Below the pieces are notes generated by a model, which had not been told where the DNA came from, made no database searches, and saw only the letters and a list, made by a program, of their open reading frames with translations. Shown piece after piece: positions 35,470-44,791 of a stretch of DNA of 64,000 nucleotides. Position 1 is the first letter of the stretch, and the number at the start of each line of letters is the position of its first letter. A program made the translations under genes and the position numbers. Source of the stretch: Comamonas denitrificans (GTDB lineage Bacteria; Pseudomonadota; Gammaproteobacteria; Burkholderiales; Burkholderiaceae_C). Location: positions 1-64,000 of the forward strand of contig NZ_JAFNME010000008.1 in NCBI RefSeq assembly GCF_017368815.1, read 5' to 3'.

Positions 35470-36552
35470 TTACAGCTTCACGGAACTCATATACAGGCTA
35501 AAGCGTTGCTCAGAGTAACGGTCCCACAAAATCTGGTCACGCTGGAAGGCGCGCATATGGGCGTGAATTTTCTTGAACATGGGCGACTTGGCTTCGTTCT
35601 CGGCAAATACTTCCATCGAGGCTTTGTAGCCGGCATCCATAAAGTCTTTGGGGAAGGGCAGCACCTTGGTGCCGTCGGCCACCAGTTTTTTCAGGGCAAT
35701 GGGGTTGAGCGTGTCGTATTTGGCCGTCATATCGCGGGCTGCGACTTGGCAAGCGGCATCGACCATGGCCTGGTATTCCTTGGGCAAAGCGGCGTACGAC
35801 TTGGTGCTGATAAAGAACTCCAGCTCTGCGCCACCTTCCCACCAGCCAGGGTAGTAGTAATACGGGGCCACTTTGTTGAACCCCATTTTTTGGTCGTCGT
35901 GCGGGCCAACAAATTCGACCGCATCCAGGGTGCCTTTTTCCAGGGCCTGGTAAACCTCGCCCACTGGCATGTTTTGCGAAACCACACCCAGTTTGTGCAT
36001 GGCATCGCCAAACAAGCCGCCACCCAGGCGCATTTTCAAACCATTGATGTCTTTGATGGATTTGATTTCTTTGCGGTACCAGCCACCCATTTGGGTGCCG
36101 GTGTTACCGGCGCTCATGCTCTTGATGTTGTAGTTGGCGTAGAACTCATCCATGAGCTTGCGGCCACCGCCGTGCTCCATCCAGGCATCCATTTGGCGGG
36201 CGGTCAGGCCAAAGGGCACAGCGCAGCCAAAAGCGAAAACGTAGTCTTTGCCGGTGAAGTAATACGGGGCGGTCAAGGCCATATCGACGATGCCATTTTG
36301 CACACCATTGACCACTTCAAAAGCGGGCATCAACTCACCAGCGGCGTGCAAAGAAACTTCAAATTTGCCGCCGGACATATCTTTCAACGTCTGGGCAAAT
36401 TTTTCACCACTGCCAAAAATGGTATCCAGCGATTTAGGAAAGCTGGCGGCCAAACGCCAGCGCACCGCAGTTTGCGCTTGCACTGCGGGGGCCACACCAG
36501 CGGCCAAAATGCCAGCGATACCTGCTTGCTTAATCAGGGAACGACGATCCAT
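35470..36552 (-). CDS. TRAP transporter substrate-binding protein DctP family (paralogue 2)
   Basis: 360 aa, clearly a paralogue of the next gene: the same signal pattern (MDRRSLIKQAGIAGILAAGV, twin Arg), and shared blocks SFPKSLDTIFGSGEKFA, MGGWYRKEIKSIKDINGLKMRLGG and KVAPYYYYPGWWEGG. AGGAG precedes ATG 36552; the longer frame adds ten unsupported residues. The binding-site neighbourhood differs (FVGPHDDQ instead of WIGPYDD), suggesting a different ligand. Both copies stand without membrane subunits and each has its own terminator, so they are probably separate transcripts feeding a transporter encoded elsewhere. Confidence 0.92.
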   Translation of the reverse strand: MDRRSLIKQAGIAGILAAGVAPAVQAQTAVRWRLAASFPKSLDTIFGSGEKFAQTLKDMSGGKFEVSLHAAGELMPAFEVVNGVQNGIVDMALTAPYYFTGKDYVFAFGCAVPFGLTARQMDAWMEHGGGRKLMDEFYANYNIKSMSAGNTGTQMGGWYRKEIKSIKDINGLKMRLGGGLFGDAMHKLGVVSQNMPVGEVYQALEKGTLDAVEFVGPHDDQKMGFNKVAPYYYYPGWWEGGAELEFFISTKSYAALPKEYQAMVDAACQVAARDMTAKYDTLNPIALKKLVADGTKVLPFPKDFMDAGYKASMEVFAENEAKSPMFKKIHAHMRAFQRDQILWDRYSEQRFSLYMSSVKL

Positions 36553-36687
36553 AGTATCTCCTTGGTATTTGATTGGAATCAACGCGCCAGCGCGGTACGC
36601 AGCGCTAAGGCGTTGTGCAGTATTCCACAGCCAACACGGCTTTCAAATCAAAGCTGGTACCAATTGCACCCAGAAGACCACACAAAA

Positions 36688-36706
36688 TGCTATGTCCCCC
36701 ATAGCA
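36688..36706 (-). terminator. Terminator of dxs
   Basis: On the minus strand TGCTATG, GGGGA loop, CATAGCA, then TTTTG; 50 nt past the dxs stop. Confidence 0.7.
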
Positions 36707-36757
36707 ATTCGGGAAATCCCTAGGATATTCGCGCCCCACTGCAATAAAACCGTGGCA

Positions 36758-38632
36758 TTACTGCGCCATAAACCGCTGGCGAATGCGGGCCTCGATGCCT
36801 GGGGCATCCAAACCTTGCAAAGCCAATAATTTGGCCGGATCGCCATGTTCGATAAATTGATCGGGCAAACCCAATTGCAAAACCGGCTTGACCACGCCGA
36901 CTTGGGCCAAGGCCTCCAGCACAGCGCTGCCCGCCCCGCCTTGGAGGCAGCCTTCTTCGACAGTCACCAAGGCATCGTGGCGGGCCGCCACATCCAGCAG
37001 CAGCGCGGTATCCAGCGGTTTGGCCCAGCGCATATTGACCACGGTGGCATCGATATTTTCTGCCGCTTGCAAGGCCGGATAGAGCAAGGTGCCAAAGGCC
37101 AAGATGGCGATTTTTTGCCCCTCGCGCCGGCCTTCTCGGCGAATTTCACCTTGGCCAAAGGGCAGGCTACTTAGATCGGCCAGCGGTGCCACGCCCACCC
37201 CCGCGCCGCGCGGGTAGCGCACGCACACGGGGTGGTCTTGTTCGTAGGCGGTGCTGAGCAGTTGGCGGCATTCACGCTCATCGGCGGGGCAGGCCAGGCT
37301 CATGTTGGGAATGCAGCGCACAAAGGCAATGTCATAGGCCCCGGCGTGGGTTGCGCCATCGGCACCGACCAAACCAGCCCGGTCCAAGGCCAGCACCATG
37401 GGCAGTTTTTGCAGGGCCACGTCGTGGATGAGCTGGTCGTAAGCGCGTTGCAAAAAGGTGGAATAAATGGCCACCACGGGTTTTACGCCCTCGCAGGCCA
37501 GCCCGGCGGCAAAGGTGACGGCATGCTGCTCGGCAATGCCCACGTCGTAATAGCGGTCCGGGAAGCGCCGATGAAACTCCACCATGCCCGAGCCTTCGCG
37601 CATCGCCGGGGTGATGCCCACCAAGCGCTTGTCCTGCGCGGCCATGTCGCACAGCCACTGGCCAAACACCTGGGTAAAGGTGGGCTTGGCGGGGGTGGCG
37701 GACGGGACGATGCCGACCTGCGGGTCGAACTTGCCCGGGCCGTGGTAAGTGACGGGATCCATTTCGGCCAGCTTGTAGCCCTGGCCTTTTTTGGTGACCA
37801 CGTGCAAAAACTGCGGGCCGTCCAGCTGGCGGATGTTCTCCAGCGTGGGAATGAGGGAGTCGAGGTCGTGCCCGTCGATGGGGCCGATGTAGTTGAAGCC
37901 GAAATTCTCAAACAGCGTGGCCGGCACCACCATGCCTTTGGCATGCTGCTCCAGCTTTTTCGCCAGCTCCAGCAGCGGGGGGACATTTTTCAGCACACTT
38001 TTGCCCACGCCACGGGCGGCGGCGTAAAACTGGCCACTCATCAGCTGCGCCAAATAGCGGTTCAGCGCCCCCACCGGTGGACTGATGCTCATGTCGTTGT
38101 CGTTCAAGATGACCAGCAGATTGCCATCGAGCACCCCGGCGTTGTTCATGGCCTCAAAGGCCATGCCGGCCGTCATGGCCCCGTCGCCAATCACAGCAAT
38201 GGCACGGCGCTTTTCGCCCTTGCGCTTGGCGGCCATGGCCATGCCCAGGGCGGCCGAGATGCTGGTCGAAGAGTGCGCGGTGCCAAAGGTGTCGTACGGG
38301 CTTTCGCTGCGCACCGGAAAGCCCGAGATGCCGCCCAGCTGGCGCAGCGTGGCCATGCGCTCGCGCCGACCGGTGAGGATTTTGTGCGGGTAGGTCTGGT
38401 GGCCCACGTCCCACACGATGCGGTCGTAGGGGGTGCTAAAGACGTAGTGCAGCGCCACCGTCAGCTCCACCGTGCCCAGGTTGGAGCTCAAATGCCCCCC
38501 GGTTTTCGAGACGCTGTCGAGCACGTAGGCCCGCAGCTCGTCGGCCAACATCGGCAACTGGGCGCGGGGCAGCATCCGCAAGTCGGCAGGATCGTTGATT
38601 TTTTCTAGCAAGGGGCGTGCGTTGGCATTCAT
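36758..38632 (-). CDS. dxs: 1-deoxy-D-xylulose-5-phosphate synthase
   Basis: 624 aa, full length. Dxs makes DXP from pyruvate and glyceraldehyde-3-phosphate with thiamine diphosphate, the entry step of the MEP pathway. Visible are the TPP/Mg motif [16 protein letters not shown] near 148-163 with LNDND, the transketolase pyrimidine domain [17 protein letters not shown] and the [15 protein letters not shown] block. It is last in the minus-strand run xseB-ispA-dxs, the usual betaproteobacterial and gammaproteobacterial order, and supplies precursors for the ubiquinone and squalene genes in this window. Confidence 0.97.
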   Translation of the reverse strand: MNANARPLLEKINDPADLRMLPRAQLPMLADELRAYVLDSVSKTGGHLSSNLGTVELTVALHYVFSTPYDRIVWDVGHQTYPHKILTGRRERMATLRQLGGISGFPVRSESPYDTFGTAHSSTSISAALGMAMAAKRKGEKRRAIAVIGDGAMTAGMAFEAMNNAGVLDGNLLVILNDNDMSISPPVGALNRYLAQLMSGQFYAAARGVGKSVLKNVPPLLELAKKLEQHAKGMVVPATLFENFGFNYIGPIDGHDLDSLIPTLENIRQLDGPQFLHVVTKKGQGYKLAEMDPVTYHGPGKFDPQVGIVPSATPAKPTFTQVFGQWLCDMAAQDKRLVGITPAMREGSGMVEFHRRFPDRYYDVGIAEQHAVTFAAGLACEGVKPVVAIYSTFLQRAYDQLIHDVALQKLPMVLALDRAGLVGADGATHAGAYDIAFVRCIPNMSLACPADERECRQLLSTAYEQDHPVCVRYPRGAGVGVAPLADLSSLPFGQGEIRREGRREGQKIAILAFGTLLYPALQAAENIDATVVNMRWAKPLDTALLLDVAARHDALVTVEEGCLQGGAGSAVLEALAQVGVVKPVLQLGLPDQFIEHGDPAKLLALQGLDAPGIEARIRQRFMAQ

Positions 38633-38705
38633 GATTCCACTCTTTCTGGGCTAAAAAGCCCAAGGTGCATGCGGCACCAGCTATTCTTTATTGAGATTTC
38701 CAGGC

Positions 38706-39611
38706 TCAATGTGAGCGCCCCACCACCTGGTGGGCCAAGGCACGCAGGGCCTGCACATCGTCCTGGGGCAGGCCCGATTGGCCCAAGGCCGCACAGGCTT
38801 GCACCAGCAAGTCCTGGGCCAGCGCCTGGGCTGCGGGCAAGCCCAGCAGGGCCACATAGGTGGGCTTGTCGTTGGCGGCATCTTTGCCTGGGGTTTTGCC
38901 CAGCGTGGCGGCATCGGCCACCACATCGAGCACGTCATCGACCACCTGAAAGGCCAGCCCCAGCACTTCGCCATAGGTGCTCAGGGCCGCCAGGGCCGGG
39001 GCGCTGGTGGTGCCGCAAGCCGCACCCAGCAGCACACTGGCTTGCAGCAAGGCCCCGGTTTTCAAGCGGTGCATCTGGCGCAGCTGCTCTTCATTCAGGG
39101 GCTGGCCGACACTGGCCAAATCAATCGCCTGCCCGCCCGCCATGCCTTGGGCACCGGCGGCGTGGGCCAAGATGCGGCAGCAATGGGCCTGCATGGCAGC
39201 GGGCACTTCGTCGCCAGCGGGGGTCAGCAGCTCAAACGCCTGGGCTTGCAGGGCATCGCCCGCCAGCAGGGCTTGCGCCTGTCCAAAGGCAATGTGAACG
39301 GTGGGTTTGCCCCGGCGCAGCACATCGTTGTCCATGCACGGCATATCGTCGTGTACCAAAGAATAGGCGTGGATCAGTTCAACGGCACACGCGGCCCGCA
39401 GGGCGGCCGGGGCGTGGCCCTGCACGGCTTGCGCCGCTGCCAGCACCAGCAAGGGGCGCAGGCGCTTGCCCCCATCCAAAACGGCATAGCGCATGGCTTC
39501 ACCCAAACCCGCCGGGGCACCCTGCCCGACCCAGGCGGTGAGCGCTTGCTCTACCAGAGCACCCTGGGCTGCAGCCCAGGCGGAAAAATCAAAATCGTGC
39601 AAATCGTGCAT
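38706..39611 (-). CDS. ispA: Farnesyl diphosphate synthase (polyprenyl synthetase)
   Basis: 301 aa. The first Asp-rich motif DDMPCMD lies at 88-94, preceded by ELIHAYSLVHD, and the second, QVVDDVLDV, near 215-223; GGKRLRP at 48-54 binds isopentenyl diphosphate. The side chains before the first motif fit a C15 product, so FPP synthase is preferred. The ATG overlaps the xseB stop as TAATG; an earlier in-frame ATG (39629) would overlap xseB more. FPP made here is the substrate of HpnD. Confidence 0.95.
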   Translation of the reverse strand: MHDLHDFDFSAWAAAQGALVEQALTAWVGQGAPAGLGEAMRYAVLDGGKRLRPLLVLAAAQAVQGHAPAALRAACAVELIHAYSLVHDDMPCMDNDVLRRGKPTVHIAFGQAQALLAGDALQAQAFELLTPAGDEVPAAMQAHCCRILAHAAGAQGMAGGQAIDLASVGQPLNEEQLRQMHRLKTGALLQASVLLGAACGTTSAPALAALSTYGEVLGLAFQVVDDVLDVVADAATLGKTPGKDAANDKPTYVALLGLPAAQALAQDLLVQACAALGQSGLPQDDVQALRALAHQVVGRSH

Positions 39612-39859
39612 TACTGCTGCCCCGTCCATGGTTTCAAATCGCCGCCGTCGAGTTGCTGAATTTGCTGCTCCACCGCATCCAGCTGCGCGTGGCAGTAGCG
39701 CAGCAATACCGAGGCGCGGCGGTAGCCGTCGAGCATGTCACCCAGCGGCAGTTGCCCCGATTCCATGGCCTGGGCCAAGGCTTGCAGCTCGGCTTGCGCC
39801 GCTTCGTAGCTGGCAGGTTCATCAACAGGGGGTTTTTCAGCAGAGCGCTTGGCGGGCAT
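39611..39859 (-). CDS. xseB: Exodeoxyribonuclease VII small subunit
   Basis: 82 aa. SYEAAQAELQALAQAMESGQLPLGDMLDGYRRASVLLRYCHAQL is the helical-pair signature of XseB, which binds XseA in several copies to form ExoVII. Normal length, first gene of xseB-ispA-dxs. Confidence 0.95.
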   Translation of the reverse strand: MPAKRSAEKPPVDEPASYEAAQAELQALAQAMESGQLPLGDMLDGYRRASVLLRYCHAQLDAVEQQIQQLDGGDLKPWTGQQ

Positions 39860-39930
39860 GGCAGGTGTTCACGGTCAAAGGCAAACCGGGCATTTTAGGG
39901 GCTTACACATGCTGCACTGCAATAGCGCCT

Positions 39931-40638
39931 TTACTGGGCATCCACCGCGCCCAGGCCCAGCCCCGCCAGCAAGGCCCGCACTCCGGCCCACACAATCTCG
40001 ACCCCCACACACAGCAAGATGAACGCCATCAGCCGCATGAACACCACTTGCCCCGTGTCCCCCAAGCGGCGCAGCAAGGTGGACGAATAGCGAAACGTTA
40101 CCGCCACCAGCAGGCCCAGCAGCAAAGAGGCCACCAGACCACCGGACAAATTCACCAAAGACATCGGGATGCTGGTGCGCGAATGCAAGCTGGCCCCCAC
40201 GGCAATGGCCACCGAAATGGTGCCCGGCCCGCAAGTGAGCGGAAACGTCAGGGGGTAGAAGGCTTTGACGCGGGCCTTGTCCTCGGTCAGGGCCTGGGCC
40301 ATTTGTGTGGCATCGTCGGTGGTGGCCTGCTGGGTATTGAGCATGCGCCAGGCAATCGAGGCCACGATCACCCCCCCGGCAATGCGCACCGCAGGCAAAG
40401 AAACACCAAAAAACCGCAACACGTACGACCCGGTCAGCATGGTGACGGCCAGCAAAATGGCCACGTTTTTCCCAATGCGGTGGGCCAGCATGACCCGCCC
40501 CTGGTCGCTCAAGCCGCGCGCCTGGTCCACAAACAGGGGGGCCGTGGCCAGCGGATTCAAAATCGGCAGCACACCAATAAAGGCAAACAACAGGCTTTGC
40601 CCAAAGGCGGTGAGCAAATCCAAAAACGGTAAATTCAT
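39931..40638 (-). CDS. MarC family integral membrane protein
   Basis: 235 aa with six hydrophobic segments. IGVLPILNPLATAPLFVD at the N-terminus and FYPLTFPLTCGPGTISVAIAVGA in the middle are hallmarks of the MarC/NAAT family. Once linked to multiple antibiotic resistance, the family has no confirmed substrate. It lies downstream of cutA on the same strand, with a gene-end palindrome between. Confidence 0.92.
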   Translation of the reverse strand: MNLPFLDLLTAFGQSLLFAFIGVLPILNPLATAPLFVDQARGLSDQGRVMLAHRIGKNVAILLAVTMLTGSYVLRFFGVSLPAVRIAGGVIVASIAWRMLNTQQATTDDATQMAQALTEDKARVKAFYPLTFPLTCGPGTISVAIAVGASLHSRTSIPMSLVNLSGGLVASLLLGLLVAVTFRYSSTLLRRLGDTGQVVFMRLMAFILLCVGVEIVWAGVRALLAGLGLGAVDAQ

Positions 40639-40654
40639 GAATAAAAATGGTTAA

Positions 40655-40689
40655 AACGCTTATCCATCCAGCGGATAAAGCTATTTTTT
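40655..40689. repeat. Gene-end inverted repeat, copy 6 (cutA/marC)
   Basis: GCTTATCC (40658-40665) and GGATAAaGC (40673-40681) with the ATAGCT half-site on the minus strand. It starts at the cutA stop. Confidence 0.75.
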
Positions 40690-41028
40690 TATCGTATTTT
40701 CCAGCACCCATTGGGCATACGCCGGGCTGGCATGGGCCAGCGGCAGCGCATACATGGCCGGCAGTTCATAGGGGTGCAGGCGGGCAATGAGCTGCTGCAG
40801 CGCCGGCCAAGCGGCGGCCGTGGTTTTCAGCAGCAGGCGCACCTCGGGCTCTGAGTGGATCTGGCCCTGCCACGCATAGGTGCTGTGCACGCTGTCTTGT
40901 TGCACGCAGGCCGCCAAGCCCTGCGCGACCGCCGCCTGGGCGATTTTTTCAGCGCAAGCCCCATCGGGCACGGTGGTAAAGACAGCGAGCAGTTCCACGG
41001 CGGGGCGGGCCTTATTCGATTTCAGCAA
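40681..41028 (-). CDS. cutA: Divalent-cation tolerance protein CutA
   Basis: 115 aa. The trimeric CutA1 fold is recognised by VFTTVPDGACAEKIAQAAVAQGLAACVQQ and the C-terminal LIARLHPYELPAMYALPLAHASPAYAQWV. Linked to copper tolerance and signalling-like roles; the biochemistry is unclear. Its first 17 nt overlap the end of the RidA gene. Confidence 0.94.
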   Translation of the reverse strand: MLKSNKARPAVELLAVFTTVPDGACAEKIAQAAVAQGLAACVQQDSVHSTYAWQGQIHSEPEVRLLLKTTAAAWPALQQLIARLHPYELPAMYALPLAHASPAYAQWVLENTIKK

Positions 41029-41470
41029 TCAACTCGATTTCTACGCAAGCGCCCAGCGGGATTTGCGCCACACCAAAAGCGCTGCGGGCGTGCTTGCCTT
41101 TGTCACCAAAGACTTGGCCCAGCAGCTCCGAGCAGCCATTGGTCACCAGGTGCTGTTCGGTAAACGTGGGTGTGGAATTGACCAGGCTCATGACCTTGAC
41201 GATGCGCTTGACGCGGTTCAAGTCGCCGCCGCAAGCTGCCTGCAGGGTGCCCATCAGCTCAATGGCAATCGCGCGGGCCGCTTGCTGGCCTTCTTCGGTG
41301 CTGATGGCACCGCCGAGCTGACCTTGCCAGACCTGGCCATCTTTGCGCGCCAGGTGGCCACTTAAAAAGACCAAATTGCCTGTTTGCACAAAGGGCAGAT
41401 AGGCTCCGGCAGGGGCACCCAGGACGGGCAAAGTGATGTTCAAGGCTTGCAGTTGATCGTAAACGCTCAT
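41012..41470 (-). CDS. RidA family protein (YjgH-like)
   Basis: 152 aa. The fold shows PFVQTGNLVFLSGHLARKDGQVWQGQLGGAISTEEGQQAARAIAIELMGTLQAACGG and VNSTPTFTEQHLVTNGCSELL, typical of the longer RidA subgroup. Classical RidA enzymes hydrolyse reactive enamine/imine intermediates using an arginine; whether the catalytic Arg is present in this subgroup is uncertain. ATG 41470 fits the family start, while the open frame upstream overlaps divergent comEC. Confidence 0.9.
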   Translation of the reverse strand: MSVYDQLQALNITLPVLGAPAGAYLPFVQTGNLVFLSGHLARKDGQVWQGQLGGAISTEEGQQAARAIAIELMGTLQAACGGDLNRVKRIVKVMSLVNSTPTFTEQHLVTNGCSELLGQVFGDKGKHARSAFGVAQIPLGACVEIELIAEIE

Positions 41471-41556
41471 AAAAAAATGCTTTCTTTCACAGAGGCCAGT
41501 GTGGGGTTTGAGCGCATGCCCAAATTCATCCACCCCCACTAGCATGGCCCGCAAGT

Positions 41557-44055
41557 ATGCCAAGAGCACAAAACCCTGCGGGGCCACCCGCCTCCGATCT
41601 TGCCCCCTGGTACACCAGCTGGCCGCTGCTGGGTTGGGTGCTGGGCTGCGCCGTGCAGCTGCAGCAGGGGCAATTGGGGCCCTGGTGGACGTATGCCGGG
41701 GCCGGGTTGTTGGCCCTTGGGCTGGCCATGGCCGTGCGGCGTGGGCCGCCAGGGGCAACGCAGCGCGCGGGCCTGGGGATTTTTCTGAGCGTGGCCTTGC
41801 TCGCCTGGGGCAGCACCGGCATGCGGGCCATGCTGTTTCAAGCACAGGGCTTGGCCCCGGCGCTGGAAGGGCGTGATGTGCTGGTCGAAGGCATCGTCAC
41901 CAGCCTGCCGCAAACCACCGACCGGGGCCAGCGCTGGCTCTTCACCCCCACGCAGGCCTGGGATGGCGCGGATACCACCCACGCCCCCGCCATTCAATTG
42001 CCCCCGCTGATAGCCCTGCAGCACTACCAATCCCGCCCCACCGAGGCCAGCGCCACCAAGCTCCCCCCTTCCCTGACCGTGCGCCCCGGCGAGCGCTGGC
42101 GCTGGACGGTGCGCTTGCAGCGCCCGCACGGCAGCCGCAACCCCCACGGTTTTGATGCCGAGCTGTGGTGGTGGCAGCAGGGGGTGCAAGCCACCGGCTA
42201 TGTTCGCGCCCACCCGGCGCCCCAGCGCCTGGGCCTGACCTCCCACGCTTGGCTAGAGCAAGCCCGCGACCATGTGCGCCAGCGGCTGCTGGCCCACGCC
42301 GGGCCATCGCGCGCAACAGGGGTGGTGACGGCGTTAATCACGGGCGATCAAGCCGCCATCGCCAAAGCCGATTGGCAGGTGTTTCGCACCACCGGGGTGG
42401 CGCACCTGGTCAGCATCAGCGGTTTGCATATCACCATGTTCGCCTGGCTGGCCGTGGCCGTGGTCGGGTGGATGTGGCGGCGCAGCGCCCGGCTGTGTCT
42501 GCACTGGCCGGCGGCCTTGGCGGCGGCCTGGGCTGGCTTGGCGCTGGCCCTGGCCTATGCCCTGTTTAGCGGCTGGGGCATCCCCGCACAGCGCACCTTG
42601 CTGATGCTGCTGACGGTAACGGTGCTGCGCAGCCTGGGCATGGCCTGGCCCTGGCCGCGCACCTGGTTGCTGGTGCTGGCCGTGGTAGTGGCCTGGGACC
42701 CCTGGGCCTTGCTGCAAGCGGGGTTTTGGCTCAGTTTTGTCGCCGTGGGCATTTTGTTCCTGACCGATCCTGGGCAGCGCCCTCTGGATGCTCCGCGCCG
42801 CTGGTGGCAGCCCCTGTGGCGGCTGCTGCGCGAGCAAGTGCTGATTGGCCTGGCCCTGGCCCCCTTGACGGTGCTGCTGTTTGGGCACATTTCCATCGTG
42901 GGCTTTATTGCCAACCTGTGGGCCATTCCCTGGGTGACCATTGTGCTCACCCCACTGGCCATGCTGGGCGTGCTGTGGCCCCCCATCTGGACTGCGGCCA
43001 CTGCTTGCGCCCAGGCCCTGCTCACCGGCCTGGGCTGGATGGCGCAATGGCCGGGGGCCGTGGCCACCTTTGCGCAGCCCCCGCTGGGCTTGGGGTTGTT
43101 GGGCATGCTGGGCTGCGCCTGGCTGTTAGTGCGTTGGCCTGGGGGCGTGCGCTGGCTGGGGCTGAGTTTGGTGCTGCCCTTGCTGCTGTGGCAGCCCCCG
43201 CGCCCAAAGCCTGGGGAGTTTTCCCTGCTCGCCCTAGACATTGGCCAGGGCAGCAGCCTCTTGCTGCAAACCGCCCAGCACGCCTTGTTGGTCGATGCCG
43301 GGCCACGCTGGGCCAGCGGCGATGCAGGCAGCCAAAGCATTGTTCCCCTGCTCCAGGCGCTGGGCGTGCGCTTGGACCGCGTGCTGCTCACCCACGCCGA
43401 CAGCGACCACACGGGCGGCGCTTTGTCGGTGCTGGCCGCGCAGCCGCAAGCGGACTTGCTGGGCAGCGGCATTGCCGCCCTGGCCGACCAGGCCCAGCGC
43501 CCCTGGCAGCCCTGCGCACGGGGGCAACAATGGGCTTGGGATGGCGTGCACTTCAGCGTGCTGTGGCCGGCACCCGCCACCGTCAAAGCCGCCACCCACA
43601 ACAACACCAATGCCCAAAGCTGCGTGCTCTTGGTGCGCTCGGCCCAAGGCGCAACAGCCTTGCTGGCGGGCGATTTGGAACGCGTACAAGAGCACGCTTT
43701 ATTGGCCCTGCACGCGGGCCAGAGCCGCGATTTGCAGGCCCACGCTCTGGTCGTGGCCCACCACGGGAGCCAAACCTCCACCTCCGCCCCGTGGCTGGCC
43801 GCTGTGCAGCCCCAGGTAGCCCTGATTCAAAGCGGCTGGCGCAACCGCTTTGGCCACCCCGCAGCCGCGGTGGTGCAGCGCCTGACGGCAGCCCAAGCCC
43901 ACATTTTCAACACCGCCCAGTGTGGTGCGATAGATTGGCAATCCTCCCGCCCCGACCAAGCCCAGTGCCAGCGCCAACGCCAACCGCGCTATTGGCAAAC
44001 ACTGCCACATCCCACCCCCACCGCACTGGCGACAAACACAACAGGCCCGGAGTAA
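41557..44055 (+). CDS. comEC: Competence DNA channel protein ComEC/Rec2
   Basis: 832 aa. An N-terminal OB-like extracellular domain (about 100-220, VLVEGIVTSLPQTTDRGQRW), a central multi-TM competence domain starting with VVTALITGDQAAIAKADWQVFRTTGVAHLVSISGLHITMFAW (the defining ComEC block), and a C-terminal metallo-beta-lactamase domain with LTHADSDHTGG near 611-621. ComEC carries single-stranded DNA across the inner membrane during transformation. The full-length gene suggests natural competence may be possible; no other competence genes are here. A hairpin (44041-44070) spans the stop. Confidence 0.95.
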   Translation: MPRAQNPAGPPASDLAPWYTSWPLLGWVLGCAVQLQQGQLGPWWTYAGAGLLALGLAMAVRRGPPGATQRAGLGIFLSVALLAWGSTGMRAMLFQAQGLAPALEGRDVLVEGIVTSLPQTTDRGQRWLFTPTQAWDGADTTHAPAIQLPPLIALQHYQSRPTEASATKLPPSLTVRPGERWRWTVRLQRPHGSRNPHGFDAELWWWQQGVQATGYVRAHPAPQRLGLTSHAWLEQARDHVRQRLLAHAGPSRATGVVTALITGDQAAIAKADWQVFRTTGVAHLVSISGLHITMFAWLAVAVVGWMWRRSARLCLHWPAALAAAWAGLALALAYALFSGWGIPAQRTLLMLLTVTVLRSLGMAWPWPRTWLLVLAVVVAWDPWALLQAGFWLSFVAVGILFLTDPGQRPLDAPRRWWQPLWRLLREQVLIGLALAPLTVLLFGHISIVGFIANLWAIPWVTIVLTPLAMLGVLWPPIWTAATACAQALLTGLGWMAQWPGAVATFAQPPLGLGLLGMLGCAWLLVRWPGGVRWLGLSLVLPLLLWQPPRPKPGEFSLLALDIGQGSSLLLQTAQHALLVDAGPRWASGDAGSQSIVPLLQALGVRLDRVLLTHADSDHTGGALSVLAAQPQADLLGSGIAALADQAQRPWQPCARGQQWAWDGVHFSVLWPAPATVKAATHNNTNAQSCVLLVRSAQGATALLAGDLERVQEHALLALHAGQSRDLQAHALVVAHHGSQTSTSAPWLAAVQPQVALIQSGWRNRFGHPAAAVVQRLTAAQAHIFNTAQCGAIDWQSSRPDQAQCQRQRQPRYWQTLPHPTPTALATNTTGPE

Positions 44056-44070
44056 ACACCCCGGGCCTGT
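44041..44070 (+). other. Hairpin spanning the comEC stop codon
   Basis: ACAGGCCCGG (44041-44050) and CCGGGCCTGT (44061-44070) form a perfect 10-bp stem with the TAA stop in the loop. No T-run follows immediately, so a simple terminator is uncertain. Confidence 0.6.
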
Positions 44071-44090
44071 CATCAAATAAAATAAAAGTA

Positions 44091-44107
44091 ATAGCTGTTA
44101 GCGCTTA
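44091..44107. repeat. Gene-end repeat, copy 7 (single half-site, comEC/bfr)
   Basis: ATAGCTGTTAGCGCTTA matches the family half-site but has no clear second arm. It lies between convergent comEC and bfr, directly before the bfr stop. Confidence 0.65.
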
Positions 44108-44113
44108 ATACGA

Positions 44114-44587
44114 TTAGCTTTCACCCATTTTTGACTGTAAATAATTTTGCAAACCGATGCTCTCGATCAGCGCCAACTGGGTTTCCAGAAAGTCGATGTG
44201 CTCCTCGGTATCGTCCAAAATTTTCAGCAGCAGCTCGCGCGAGACAAAATCGTGCGCCGCCTCGGCCACGCGAATGCCGTCTTTGATGCACTGCTGGGCC
44301 GCTTGCTCCAGGCGCAAATCGCAGGCCAGGGCCTCGGGCACATCTTCGCCAATCTGCAGCTTGCCCAGGTCTTGCAAATTGGGCAGGCCATCGAGCAGCA
44401 AGATGCGATCCATGAGCATATCGGCATGCTTCATCTCGCCGATGGATTCTTTGTATTCCACCTTGGCCAAGTCCTCAAAGCCCCAGTGCTTGAACATGCG
44501 GTAGTGCATGTAGTACTGGTTGATGGCGGTGAGTTCGTTTTTCAATTGCGCCTGCAGTGCCGCAATAACTTGAGGGTCGCCTTGCAT
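44114..44587 (-). CDS. bfr: Bacterioferritin
   Basis: 157 aa, normal length. The heme ligand Met52 and ferroxidase ligands Glu18, Glu51, His54, Glu94 and His130 align with E. coli Bfr without gaps. The sixth, Glu127, is Thr here (DDTEEH), with Glu128 and Glu129 adjacent. NQYYMHYRMFKHWG and LPNLQDLGKL are family signatures. It stores iron in a 24-mer shell. AGGAGT precedes ATG 44587. It diverges from ahpC, so peroxide and iron responses may share the 204-nt promoter region. Confidence 0.94.
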   Translation of the reverse strand: MQGDPQVIAALQAQLKNELTAINQYYMHYRMFKHWGFEDLAKVEYKESIGEMKHADMLMDRILLLDGLPNLQDLGKLQIGEDVPEALACDLRLEQAAQQCIKDGIRVAEAAHDFVSRELLLKILDDTEEHIDFLETQLALIESIGLQNYLQSKMGES

Positions 44588-44703
44588 AGTGAATACTCCT
44601 TGAGAATGCAACAGAGGGGGCTGGTATGCCACGATTGTGGCCTTCGCGCAGGCATTGCACGCAGGCCGGGAACTTATTTAGTCTAAATCAATCAAAACGA
44701 TCA

Positions 44704-44715
44704 AATCAATTGATT
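44704..44715. promoter_or_regulatory. Palindrome in the bfr/ahpC divergent promoter region
   Basis: AATCAATTGATT is a perfect 12-bp palindrome, with a further ATCAAT unit just upstream (44687-44693). It may be an operator for a redox or iron regulator; the usual OxyR ATAG spacing is not evident. Confidence 0.4.
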
Positions 44716-44791
44716 GGTTTTATTTCTTAACTTCACTACACTTCAGTCCTGTGTTCAATCGACACCGACTTTAAACCGAAAGGAAACTGCA

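Noticed and set aside
44041-44070. Hairpin over the comEC stop as a standard terminator
   Set aside because: The stem is strong but lacks a following T-run, so it is listed as a hairpin only.
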